A DNA stretch of 64,000 nucleotides from positions 434,001-498,000 of the forward strand of contig NZ_JPHF01000003.1 of the NCBI RefSeq assembly GCF_000814325.1. The letters are read 5' to 3'. Shown one piece after another: positions 1 to 8,054 of this stretch. A program made the translations under genes and the position numbers. Positions within the stretch are counted from its first letter, which is position 1. Each line of letters begins with the position of its first letter. Source of the DNA: Flavihumibacter sp. ZG627 (GTDB taxonomy: Bacteria; Bacteroidota; Bacteroidia; Chitinophagales; Chitinophagaceae). The notes beneath the pieces are model-generated. The model had not been told where the DNA came from and ran no database searches. It worked only from the letters and a program-made list of their open reading frames with translations.

Positions 1-321
1 AATGATAAGGCCCTCTTCCATAGCAATGGTTATGGTTCCGATGGTACCGTGACCACACATAGGCAGGCAACCGCTGGTTTCAATAAAAAGGACGGCAACA
101 TCATTATCGGGGTCATGTGGAGGATAGAGTATCGATCCACTCATCATGTCATGTCCACGTGGTTCAAACATAAGCCCCTTGCGGATCCAGTCGAACTCTC
201 TTAAGAAATGCTGCCTCTTTTCACTCATCGAATTTCCCTTAAGAATTGGTCCTCCTCCGGCAACAAGACGAACAGGATTTCCACAAGTGTGTGCATCTAT
301 ACAAAAAAAAGTCTTTTTCAT
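1..321 (-). CDS. 4-hydroxyproline 2-epimerase (proline racemase family), 3' part outside window
   Basis: Only the first 107 codons are present; the gene runs off the left edge, so about two thirds of a usual 310-340 residue protein is missing. The N-terminus MKKTFFCIDAHTCGNPVR and the motif MCGHGTIG around Cys89 are typical of the proline racemase fold, where this cysteine is one of the two acid/base thiols. The CGHGTIG form is the one seen in 4-hydroxyproline 2-epimerases, which turn trans-4-hydroxy-L-proline into cis-4-hydroxy-D-proline in the cytoplasm. The second catalytic cysteine lies outside the window, so dehydratase relatives cannot be fully excluded. It is divergent from the DapA-family lyase at 415, which fits a later step of the same pathway. 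ATG at 321 follows directly from the translation; no better start is seen. Confidence 0.85.
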   Translation of the reverse strand, partial: MKKTFFCIDAHTCGNPVRLVAGGGPILKGNSMSEKRQHFLREFDWIRKGLMFEPRGHDMMSGSILYPPHDPDNDVAVLFIETSGCLPMCGHGTIGTITIAMEEGLII

Positions 322-358
322 TATTGCTTGAATAAACAGAAGTTAATTTACCTTAATC

Positions 359-382
359 TGCCCGTTTAAATATATCCGGGCA
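359..382. promoter_or_regulatory. TGCCCG-N12-CGGGCA inverted repeat in divergent promoter region
   Basis: Two perfect 6-base arms separated by 12 bases lie midway between the divergent epimerase (start 321) and lyase (start 415) genes. Position and symmetry fit an operator for a dimeric regulator controlling both genes. That is inference: no regulator gene is visible in the window and the arms are short. Confidence 0.35.
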
Positions 383-414
383 TATTCTTTATTCAATTTT
401 GAAAAATTAAAACT

Positions 415-1332
415 ATGGCTTCATTTTCATGGTCTGGTGTATTTCCCGCTTTGCTAACCCCTTTTGATAAAGACGAAAATATTGACCTCTCACTTTTCGG
501 AACGAACCTCGAGGCGCAGATTGCAGCCGGGGCAGATGGTGTTATCATTGGCGGCTCACTGGGTGAGGCAAGTACCTTATTGAATGATGAAAAGAAAGAA
601 TTGCTGCTCTATGCCAAAAATATAGCCCCCGCGGGTTTTCCTGTTCTGGTGAACATTGCAGAGCAACGCACCAGGGATGCCGTAAATCTCGCCATAGATG
701 CAGAAGCCTCCGGTGCCAGCGGGCTTATGCTGCTTCCGCCTATGCGTTACCGGTCTGATGATGCTGAAACAGTCGCCTTCTTCAGGGCTGTGGCAGCCAG
801 TACCTCCCTGCCCATAATGATCTATAATAATCCGGTGGATTATAAGATCGATGTAACCCTTGATATGTTTGAAGAGCTATCTGCCCATGAAAATATCCAG
901 GCAGTAAAAGAATCAACCCGTGATATTACCAATATAACAAGGATGATCAACCGCTTTGATAAGCGTTTCAGTATTTTATGTGGTGTAGATACTATTGCAC
1001 TTGAAGCACTGGTGTCAGGTGCTGATGGATGGGTAGCGGGATTAACCGATGCTTTCCCAAGGGAAACAGTTGCTATTTTCCGGTTGGTGAAGGCGGGAAA
1101 AATTAAAGAAGCTCTCGATATTTATCGATGGTTCATGCCATTGCTGGAGCTCGACATTCATCCCAAGCTGGTACAATATATTAAGCTTGCCGCAGCCTCT
1201 ACCGGCATCGGTTCGGAATATGTGAGGGCACCCCGTCAAATACTTCATGGCGATGAGCGGATAAGGGTGCAGCATATCATAGATAAGGCACTTGCCAACC
1301 GTCCTCTACTTCCAGATTACATGAACCTTTAA
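415..1332 (+). CDS. Dihydrodipicolinate synthase-family lyase, probable 1-pyrroline-4-hydroxy-2-carboxylate deaminase
   Basis: The 305-residue protein is a class I aldolase-type (beta/alpha)8 barrel of the DapA/NAL family. Visible family features are GGSLGEAS near residues 46-53 (the GTTGE phosphate/carboxylate loop in variant form), Tyr137 in IMIYNNP, and the Schiff-base lysine Lys165 in IQAVKES. True DapA would be expected to have GTTGE, so lysine biosynthesis is less likely. Divergent linkage to a hydroxyproline 2-epimerase points to the deaminase that converts 1-pyrroline-4-hydroxy-2-carboxylate to 2-oxoglutarate semialdehyde and ammonia. The oxidase and dehydrogenase steps of that route are not in the window, so the substrate is inferred from context. 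It ends convergent with, and 4 nt into, the oxidoreductase gene on the other strand. Confidence 0.8.
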   Translation: MASFSWSGVFPALLTPFDKDENIDLSLFGTNLEAQIAAGADGVIIGGSLGEASTLLNDEKKELLLYAKNIAPAGFPVLVNIAEQRTRDAVNLAIDAEASGASGLMLLPPMRYRSDDAETVAFFRAVAASTSLPIMIYNNPVDYKIDVTLDMFEELSAHENIQAVKESTRDITNITRMINRFDKRFSILCGVDTIALEALVSGADGWVAGLTDAFPRETVAIFRLVKAGKIKEALDIYRWFMPLLELDIHPKLVQYIKLAAASTGIGSEYVRAPRQILHGDERIRVQHIIDKALANRPLLPDYMNL

Positions 1333-2645
1333 GCGGAGGGGAGCTTATACCCGTTATGGTATTGTGCCTTCAATAATTTATTGGCTGAAGCAGAATCAAA
1401 CTTGTGTTTTTTGTGATCCCATTGAAGTTTTTCCCCTGTGCGGAAAGCGATATTTCCCAACTGGCAAACCTGTGCGGTATGAGAACCTTGCTGGATAGAT
1501 GTGTTTAGCAAACCTGGATCACCAGCTTTAATGGCACTGACAAAATTCTGCATATGTTTTTCGAGCGAACCACCCTGGTCCTTTTGTAAAACAACAGGTT
1601 CCATTTTTCCTTTCTCTGCATTTACATACCATCCTTCCCTGTTAAGTACTAAAGTGCCGTTATTTCCTATGAAAGCAGTGCCGTGTGTAAGTCCGTATGG
1701 ACCAAGATCAATTCCCGTGGCATGTTCCCATACCATGTTGAATTTATCAAATTCAAAAACAGCAGCAAGGGTATCAGGCGTTTCGGATGCATCATCGGGG
1801 TAGGCCATCTTACCTCCTGAGGCCATAACCTGGTTCGGAAATCCTGCTTTCATTCCCAATAATGCATAATCAACCATATGCACGCCCCAGTCAGTCATAA
1901 GTCCCCCTGCATAATCCCAGAACCACCTGAAGTTGAAATGAAATCTGTTGCTGTTGAAAGGCCTTTGAGTGGCGGGGCCAAGCCAACGGGTATAGTCAAC
2001 CCCGGGAGGTACAGTTCCATCAGGTTTGATGGGAACAGGTTTCATCCAACCCATATAAGCCCATGACTTTACTGTTCTGATATTTCCCAGCTGACCACTA
2101 TGAACAAATTTAATGGCATCCTGGAAGTGGGGCGCACTACGCTGCCACTGACCCACCTGAACTATGGATTTATACCTTTGCTGGGCTGACTCCATTACCA
2201 GGCATTCCTCAACTGAGTTGCCACATGGTTTTTCAACATATACATATTTGCCTGCCGCACACGCATCAACCATCTGTATGCAATGCCAGTGATCGGGTGT
2301 GCCAATAATTACAATATGTACATCCTTATTTTCCAGTAGCTTCCGGTGATCAGAATAGGTCTTCACCTGCATATTGAGTTTTTCGAGTTCTGCCACCCTT
2401 CGCCTGATCACATTTTCATCAATATCACAAATTGCTACGCATTTTGTTCCCGGGATCTTAAGTAAAGCCGTCAGATTACTCCATCCCATTCCATTGGCAC
2501 CAATAAGTCCGATATTCAGTTGGTCGGAAGGGCTGGTTCTGGAAAGGCCTATCGTAAATATATCATTAGCAAAAGCGGGGAGCGCAGTTGTTCCTAAAAG
2601 TAGTGCACCAGAATTTCGCAGAAAGTTGCGGCGTTGATTTGGCAT
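1329..2645 (-). CDS. Exported Gfo/Idh/MocA-family oxidoreductase
   Basis: The 438-residue protein begins with a twin-arginine-like leader (NQRRNFLRNSGALLLG, then an AlaXAla-type site near residue 26), so it is probably exported folded with its cofactor. The Rossmann motif GLIGANGMG is at residues 46-54, TPDHWH at 116-121 and the characteristic EKP at 138-140. Bacteroidota have many Tat-exported members of this family acting on sugars in the periplasm; the substrate is unknown. It is divergent from the GH127 gene at 2774, with 128 nt between them, suggesting shared regulation and a role on sugars released by that enzyme. The 3' end overlaps the convergent lyase gene by 4 nt. Confidence 0.88.
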   Translation of the reverse strand: MPNQRRNFLRNSGALLLGTTALPAFANDIFTIGLSRTSPSDQLNIGLIGANGMGWSNLTALLKIPGTKCVAICDIDENVIRRRVAELEKLNMQVKTYSDHRKLLENKDVHIVIIGTPDHWHCIQMVDACAAGKYVYVEKPCGNSVEECLVMESAQQRYKSIVQVGQWQRSAPHFQDAIKFVHSGQLGNIRTVKSWAYMGWMKPVPIKPDGTVPPGVDYTRWLGPATQRPFNSNRFHFNFRWFWDYAGGLMTDWGVHMVDYALLGMKAGFPNQVMASGGKMAYPDDASETPDTLAAVFEFDKFNMVWEHATGIDLGPYGLTHGTAFIGNNGTLVLNREGWYVNAEKGKMEPVVLQKDQGGSLEKHMQNFVSAIKAGDPGLLNTSIQQGSHTAQVCQLGNIAFRTGEKLQWDHKKHKFDSASANKLLKAQYHNGYKLPSA

Positions 2646-2773
2646 AGTGTGGTTTATTTATCCAATTGACACTTAATTTACATACAATATCAATAAGGAT
2701 TGAAAATGTATCTGATTTTTATAAATGTCATACGTACATTTATACCGATTTCTGAATTAACCAAGCATGCCAT

Positions 2774-5185
2774 ATGAAGAAGCAGTGTACGATATTATTG
2801 ATGTTGTTGTCTTTTATTGGAGATAACCTTTCGGCGCAGCAACAAACTGGTGATTATCTTATTCAGCCTGTAGACTTTACCCGTGTTCATTTTACCGACC
2901 AGTTCTGGGCACCTAAGATTGAGGTTAACCGCACTATTACCATTCCTTATACTTTGCAGAAAATTCATGAGACAGGGAGAATCGATAATTTTCTCAAAGC
3001 CGCAGGTAAAATGCCTGTAGGAAAAATTACCGAATTTCCCTTCGATGATACTGATCTTTATAAAGTAATTGAAGGAGCATCATACTCGCTGCAGGTAAGA
3101 CCTGACGAGGCGCTCGAAAGAATTCTTGACACGCTTATCCAGATAATAGGCGACGCCCAAGAGCCGGACGGTTATCTCTATACTTTCAGGACAATGAAGC
3201 CTGAAAAACTGCATCCATGGATCAGCGAGAATCGCTGGGAGAAGGATCCTGACCTGAGCCACGAACTCTACAATTCAGGCCATTTGTATGAAGCGGCAGT
3301 AGCTCATTATCTTGCAACAGGCAAAAGATCATTGTTACAAATTGCTCTCCGGAATGCTGATCTGCTGGTTAAAGATTTCGGTAAGGGCAAAGCTGCATTT
3401 TTCCCCGGTCACCAGGTGGTGGAAATGGGCCTTGCTCGACTTTACCGTGTTACAGGGAAAAAAGAATACCTCGAGCTGGCTAAGTTTTTTCTGGATATTA
3501 GGGGTGATGGAAAAATCAAGGGAGCTGAATATAGCCAGAGCCACAAAATGGTAACCGACCAGCATGTGGCAGTTGGTCATGCCGTACGCGCAGCATATAT
3601 GTATACTGGTATGGCTGATGTGGCGGCCCTTACTGGCAACCGGCAGTATGTTAATGCAATCAATGATATCTGGAAGGATGTTATAGACCATAAGCTCTAT
3701 CTGACTGGCGGAATAGGTGCAACAGGTAATGGTGAAGCTTTTGGCGACGCATACCATCTTCCCAATATGTCGGCTTATGCAGAAACCTGTGCATCAATTG
3801 CCAATGTATACTGGAACAGCAGGATGTTCCTGATGAATGGTGACGCAAAATATATAGATGTCCTTGAAAGAATATTGTACAATGGATTGCTTTCCGGAGT
3901 GTCCTTAAGTGGAGATAGATTCTTTTATCCCAATCCACTCGCTTCCATGGGCCAGCACCAACGGAGTGAATGGTTCAGCTGCGCCTGCTGCATTTCCAAT
4001 ATGACCCGGTTCATGCCTTCCATTCCCGGATATGTATATGCACAAAAGGAAAATGATCTCTACGTAAATCTCTATGTTGCAAATAAAGCTACCATTGAAT
4101 TGCCTGCAGGCAAGGTTTCAATAGAGCAGCAGACCAACTATCCCTGGGATGGTCAGGTGAAGATCAAGGTTAAACCCGAAAAGGAAAAAAGCTCCTTTGC
4201 TCTTTTTGTAAGGATACCCGGCTGGGCAAGCCAGGATGCTGTGCCCGGTAATCTATATACATTTCTTAACCAGCAGAAACGCCCAATACCCCTCCGTATA
4301 AATGGTAAGCTGGTTGACTATAAAATTGAAAATGGATATGTGAAGCTCAATCGGGAATGGCGAAAAGGTGATGTGGTTGAGCTGCTATTGCCAATGGAGA
4401 TTGAAAAGGTACTGGCTCATCCCTCAGTTAAAGACGATAATAATCGTTATGCCCTTCAAAGAGGTCCATTGGTTTATTGTCTGGAGGGAACGGATAATAA
4501 AGATAGTTCTGTGCTGAATATCGTCATCGATAAGGAGGCAACTTTTGAAAATGCATTCAAGCCAGAATTCCTGAATGGTGTTATGGTTCTCACAGCAAAT
4601 GGTACAGCAACAAAACGACAGGTTGATTCATACCAGCTGCTGCGATCTGCCCAAACAGTTATGGCAATACCTTATTATGCCTGGAATAATCGGGGTGCCA
4701 CGGAGATGCAGGTATGGATCCCTTTCAATGAATCGGCTGCCAGACCTAAGCCTGCACCCAGCATAGCAACTAAAAGCAGATCCAGCAGCTCAGTAGGTAA
4801 TGCCCGTATGTTACGCACACTGAATGATCAGTATGAACCCCAAAACTCTCAGGATCATAATGGGGGATACCTTCATTGGTGGCCGCGGCAAAATACAACA
4901 GAATGGGTTCAGTATGATTTTGACAGCACCTATACCATAGCCGAGTCGACTGTTTACTGGTTTGATGATGAACCTTTTGGCGGATGCAGAATCCCCAGAT
5001 CTTATAAGTTGCTATATCTGCAGAATGAAAAATGGTTGCCTGTTGAAACGGTAAGCATGGATTCGATCAGTAAGGATATTTATAACAGCATACGCTTCAA
5101 ACCTGTGCGTACCAACGCCCTGCGAATGGAGATACAATTACCGGAAGCACATTCAGCGGGTATCCATGAATGGATCATTAAATAG
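2774..5185 (+). CDS. GH127 beta-L-arabinofuranosidase, secreted, with C-terminal F5/8-like domain
   Basis: The 803-residue protein has a signal peptide (about residues 1-21, ending LSAQQQ) and a six-hairpin alpha/alpha barrel of the DUF1680/GH127 family. By motif alignment with HypBA1 of Bifidobacterium longum, the zinc ligands are Glu337, Cys339 (YAETCAS), Cys405 and Cys406 (SCACC), Cys405 being the nucleophile, and Glu321 matches the acid/base. All are present, so it should be active. The last ~100 residues resemble a discoidin (F5/8 C)-like carbohydrate-binding domain. HypBA1 removes beta-L-arabinofuranose from hydroxyproline-linked arabinooligosaccharides of plant extensin, and the neighbouring hydroxyproline genes support a similar substrate here. 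The start follows a signal peptide logically; no clear TAnnTTTG promoter was seen. Confidence 0.9.
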   Translation: MKKQCTILLMLLSFIGDNLSAQQQTGDYLIQPVDFTRVHFTDQFWAPKIEVNRTITIPYTLQKIHETGRIDNFLKAAGKMPVGKITEFPFDDTDLYKVIEGASYSLQVRPDEALERILDTLIQIIGDAQEPDGYLYTFRTMKPEKLHPWISENRWEKDPDLSHELYNSGHLYEAAVAHYLATGKRSLLQIALRNADLLVKDFGKGKAAFFPGHQVVEMGLARLYRVTGKKEYLELAKFFLDIRGDGKIKGAEYSQSHKMVTDQHVAVGHAVRAAYMYTGMADVAALTGNRQYVNAINDIWKDVIDHKLYLTGGIGATGNGEAFGDAYHLPNMSAYAETCASIANVYWNSRMFLMNGDAKYIDVLERILYNGLLSGVSLSGDRFFYPNPLASMGQHQRSEWFSCACCISNMTRFMPSIPGYVYAQKENDLYVNLYVANKATIELPAGKVSIEQQTNYPWDGQVKIKVKPEKEKSSFALFVRIPGWASQDAVPGNLYTFLNQQKRPIPLRINGKLVDYKIENGYVKLNREWRKGDVVELLLPMEIEKVLAHPSVKDDNNRYALQRGPLVYCLEGTDNKDSSVLNIVIDKEATFENAFKPEFLNGVMVLTANGTATKRQVDSYQLLRSAQTVMAIPYYAWNNRGATEMQVWIPFNESAARPKPAPSIATKSRSSSSVGNARMLRTLNDQYEPQNSQDHNGGYLHWWPRQNTTEWVQYDFDSTYTIAESTVYWFDDEPFGGCRIPRSYKLLYLQNEKWLPVETVSMDSISKDIYNSIRFKPVRTNALRMEIQLPEAHSAGIHEWIIK

Positions 5186-5187
5186 TA

Positions 5188-6231
5188 CTACCAACGGAGC
5201 AATGCACTTGCCCAGGTAAACCCACTGCCAAAGGCAGCCAGGCAAACAAGGTCGCCTTCTTTGATCTTACCCTTTTCCCATGCCTCGCAAAGTGCTATTG
5301 GAACGGAAGCTGCTGTGGTATTGCCATAATGCTGGATATTATTATATACCTGGTGGTCACGGAGCCCTAGTTTTTGTTGTACAAATTGCGCAATTCGAAG
5401 GTTGGCCTGGTGAGGTATCAGCATAGATATATCCGACGCATTCAGTTTATTGGCACTAAGTGATTCCATTATTACTTCCGGAAACTTTACCACCGCTTTT
5501 TTAAATACTGAGGGTCCATCCATAAAGGGAAAGTTCTGCGCGTTATCAATCATCTCATGGCTCATGAACATTTCTGCGATGGGAGCATCCTTGAAATCGG
5601 CATAATGTCCCCAATGATTGGCATGAGTACCTGGATTATACATGGCAAGTATCTCAGCGCCCTCGCCATCACTATGCAAATGCGTGCTGAGAATACCACG
5701 GCCTTCCTCTTCTGTTGGTTGCAATACTACTGCCCCTGCGCCATCACCAAAAATGACAGAGATATTCCGGCCACGGGTGGAGAAGTCGAGCCCGAAAGAA
5801 TGCTTCTCACTTCCTATAACAAGTATATTTTTATAGGTACCTGTACGGATAAACTGGTCTGCTACCGATAATGCATAAACGAATCCACTGCATTGGTTGC
5901 GTATATCAAGCGCCCCGATCTCTTTCATCTTCATGGCCCTTTGTAACAATACACCGCAGCCCGGGAAATAATAATCGGGTGAGAGAGTTGCAAAAACTAT
6001 GAAATCAATATCCTGTGGGGTGATGCCGGCACGTTCAATAGCGATGGAAGCTGCCTCTACAGCCATTGTAGTGGTTGTTTCACCCGTTCGATCTGCATAA
6101 CGCCGTTCAATAATTCCAGTTCTTTCCTGGATCCATTCATCACTGGTATCCATATATTTTTTCAGATCATTATTAGTGACAATATTCTTAGGCACATACA
6201 TCCCTATACCTGAAATTTTTGAACGCAACAT
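5188..6231 (-). CDS. fabH: Beta-ketoacyl-ACP synthase III (FabH family)
   Basis: The 347-residue protein is a thiolase-fold condensing enzyme that starts fatty-acid chains by joining an acyl-CoA primer to malonyl-ACP. The catalytic triad is visible: Cys114 (NQCSGF), His274 (IPHQANLRI) and Asn304 (HYGNTTAAS). It is slightly longer than E. coli FabH, with an extra loop around residues 200-240. A start 21 nt upstream at 6252 was rejected because a TATTTTTG promoter motif (6250-6257) overlaps it; ATG at 6231 leaves a normal short leader. The gene stands alone, back to back with a DUF2752 gene and 3 nt from the end of the GH127 gene. Bacteroidota often carry several FabH copies, so it could serve branched-chain or special lipids. 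Confidence 0.88.
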   Translation of the reverse strand: MLRSKISGIGMYVPKNIVTNNDLKKYMDTSDEWIQERTGIIERRYADRTGETTTTMAVEAASIAIERAGITPQDIDFIVFATLSPDYYFPGCGVLLQRAMKMKEIGALDIRNQCSGFVYALSVADQFIRTGTYKNILVIGSEKHSFGLDFSTRGRNISVIFGDGAGAVVLQPTEEEGRGILSTHLHSDGEGAEILAMYNPGTHANHWGHYADFKDAPIAEMFMSHEMIDNAQNFPFMDGPSVFKKAVVKFPEVIMESLSANKLNASDISMLIPHQANLRIAQFVQQKLGLRDHQVYNNIQHYGNTTAASVPIALCEAWEKGKIKEGDLVCLAAFGSGFTWASALLRW

Positions 6232-6249
6232 GGCAAGCGGTTTAGTGTT

Positions 6250-6257
6250 CAAAAATA
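6250..6257 (-). promoter_or_regulatory. TAnnTTTG -7 box of fabH
   Basis: Read on the minus strand this is TATTTTTG, a perfect Bacteroidota -7 box, ending 18 nt before the fabH ATG at 6231. No TTG is seen at the usual distance upstream. It decides the fabH start codon. Confidence 0.5.
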
Positions 6258-6277
6258 TAGAGTATTTTCATAGCATC

Positions 6278-6595
6278 ATGATCATTCAGAAGATATGGAA
6301 AAACAATGAGTTACTGGCCTGGCTCAGTGCCTTGTTATGGCTGTATTTTATGGTTGATCCCGGTCAGCAACAATCAGGTTATTGTCCCTTTCATTGGCTG
6401 GGCTTTGATAATTGTCCCGGTTGTGGAATAGGCCGTAGCATCCATGCAGCCATGCACCTCCAATGGGAAGTTTCATGGAACTATCACTGGATGGGCATTC
6501 CCGCGCTAATTATTATATTACATCGCATTTATTCACTAATACAACCAACAACAAAAAATCTTATTCATGCAAAATTATCTGGCGGGACTGACTGA
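6278..6595 (+). CDS. DUF2752 family small membrane protein
   Basis: From ATG 6278 the protein has 105 residues. It has two hydrophobic segments (roughly residues 12-25 and 68-85) and, between them, the family pattern CPFHWLGFDNCPGCGIGRS, with three cysteines. DUF2752 proteins are of unknown function; the cysteine pattern suggests metal or redox chemistry at the membrane face, which is inference. Earlier in-frame starts from 6176 would lie inside the divergent fabH promoter and coding region and are unlikely. It overlaps the TM2-domain gene by 29 nt, so the two are probably co-transcribed and translationally coupled. Confidence 0.8.
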   Translation: MIIQKIWKNNELLAWLSALLWLYFMVDPGQQQSGYCPFHWLGFDNCPGCGIGRSIHAAMHLQWEVSWNYHWMGIPALIIILHRIYSLIQPTTKNLIHAKLSGGTD

Positions 6596-6911
6596 CCTGC
6601 AGCCCGAAGAAATGGCAGGTATAAATGAATTAACCAAGAACATGACCGCATCACAGCAACAGCAGTTCTTCATGTTATACCAGGGCAAGCGCAAAAAGCC
6701 CCAGGATATCTTGCTACTTACCTGCCTTGGTTTCATCGTTATTGCCGGTGTTCAAAGGTTTGTTATCGGCCAGGTTGGTATGGGTTTACTATACTTGTTT
6801 ACCGGTGGCCTCTGTTTGATAGGAACCATCGTTGATGTTGTCAATTATAAGAAGCTGGCAACAGATTATAATCTGGAGCAGATGTATGAAGCATCAAGAA
6901 TGGTAGTGTAA
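6567..6911 (+). CDS. TM2 domain-containing protein
   Basis: The protein has 114 residues. The N-terminal half is soluble and glutamine-rich; residues ~50-95 form two transmembrane helices with the TM2 pattern (GVQRFVIGQVGMGLLYLFT followed by a second helix and a polar tail). TM2 proteins are small membrane proteins without an established general role. It starts inside the preceding DUF2752 gene in another frame, a common arrangement for this pair in Bacteroidota, which suggests joint function. It converges with the alpha/beta hydrolase gene, 8 nt apart. Confidence 0.85.
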   Translation: MQNYLAGLTDLQPEEMAGINELTKNMTASQQQQFFMLYQGKRKKPQDILLLTCLGFIVIAGVQRFVIGQVGMGLLYLFTGGLCLIGTIVDVVNYKKLATDYNLEQMYEASRMVV

Positions 6912-6919
6912 AACATTGA

Positions 6920-7909
6920 TCAGTTTTTAATAACAGTTGTCTTAATAAAATCTTCTATCTCTCTTTCTACCCCCGCAGCATCTTTTGATTTGAACGGAGA
7001 GGCAATTACGTGATCGCCGGTTTCTGGCATTGGAACCTCGCGTTTCATGGAATTGGGAGTTGATACCTGCCGGAACATTTCACGCATTGCAGAGACCTTT
7101 ACCACCGGGTCCTGGTTTTCTTCATCTTTATAATAATAGAGAAGGAGCAGGGGCTGGTTGATCTTTGTAAAGGTCTCTTTTGTCATACTGGTTTCTAACA
7201 TCTCTTCCAGCGCTACAGTAGCCTCAAGTCTGTAGGGACTGTTCCAGTATTTTTTATACTCTTCCCTTTTATCAGACGACTCCCGGTAGCGGCTACCCGT
7301 AACTGCAGTAGCCAGCTCTAATCCCCAGGGATTATTCAACAGCCAAGCATTCGGATCATTGATGGCAATATTGGGGGATAATAGTATCAGCGCATGAACA
7401 TCACCGGGATAGGTTGCTGCAAGCTGAAGGGCATTGGTGCCACCGGTGGATGTACCCATAAGAATTACCTTTCTGCCCAGGTGTTTCCCTATTGCCAGCG
7501 CTTCTTTGGCTGATTCCCAGTATTTATCGGCATTGAGATTAACAAGCGGATCAATAGTATCTATTCCATGTTCTGCAAGCCTGGCGAGAAATAGATTCGC
7601 CCCAAACTTTCTGGCAATATTGGTGTGGGTTGGAGCACCTTCAAATTGTGAGGCACTAAAGCCATGCAAGTAAACCATCGCATATTCTGTTGGCTGTTTC
7701 AGCGAATCGTTGTTCCATATAATTCTTGCATGGTTATCCGGTTTCAACCGATGGCGGCTTTCATGTTCATTGAGATACATCTCCAGGTCTGCGGCTTCAC
7801 CAGGAATAACAGGTAAGGTTGTTTTGTATTCAGGTGTTGAAGGAGATGGCCCAGCCATATAACCAATAATAATTACTAAGGGTAAAGCAAGCAGCCATTT
7901 CTTTTTCAT
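6920..7909 (-). CDS. Membrane-anchored alpha/beta hydrolase
   Basis: The 329-residue protein has an N-terminal hydrophobic segment (residues 5-20) that serves as anchor or signal peptide. The alpha/beta-hydrolase features are the oxyanion HGF at 82-84, the nucleophile elbow GTSTGG with Ser154, and a probable catalytic His in GDHVIAS near residue 300. It resembles lysophospholipase/carboxylesterase-type enzymes; the substrate is unknown. The gene is monocistronic and convergent with the TM2 gene. ATG at 7909 is followed by a basic MKKK stretch typical of a signal start. Confidence 0.85.
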   Translation of the reverse strand: MKKKWLLALPLVIIIGYMAGPSPSTPEYKTTLPVIPGEAADLEMYLNEHESRHRLKPDNHARIIWNNDSLKQPTEYAMVYLHGFSASQFEGAPTHTNIARKFGANLFLARLAEHGIDTIDPLVNLNADKYWESAKEALAIGKHLGRKVILMGTSTGGTNALQLAATYPGDVHALILLSPNIAINDPNAWLLNNPWGLELATAVTGSRYRESSDKREEYKKYWNSPYRLEATVALEEMLETSMTKETFTKINQPLLLLYYYKDEENQDPVVKVSAMREMFRQVSTPNSMKREVPMPETGDHVIASPFKSKDAAGVEREIEDFIKTTVIKN

Positions 7910-8054
7910 AGAAGGAAATCAGTTTTGTACCCCAAACTACGAATTGTAAATGCATGGTAAATAGCTTTGTAAAAAAATAAAGCAGGATGTTGGCAGCCGA
8001 TGAATCTCCTATCGGCAATAAACTTGTTAAATTCGGATAAACCGCCAAAACCAA

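Noticed and set aside
3335-3757. 140-codon reading frame antisense inside the GH127 gene
   Set aside because: Shadow of a strongly supported gene; no domain, promoter or start context.
6176-6277. Upstream extension of the DUF2752 protein
   Set aside because: It lies within the divergent fabH gene and promoter, and the family homology begins after ATG 6278.
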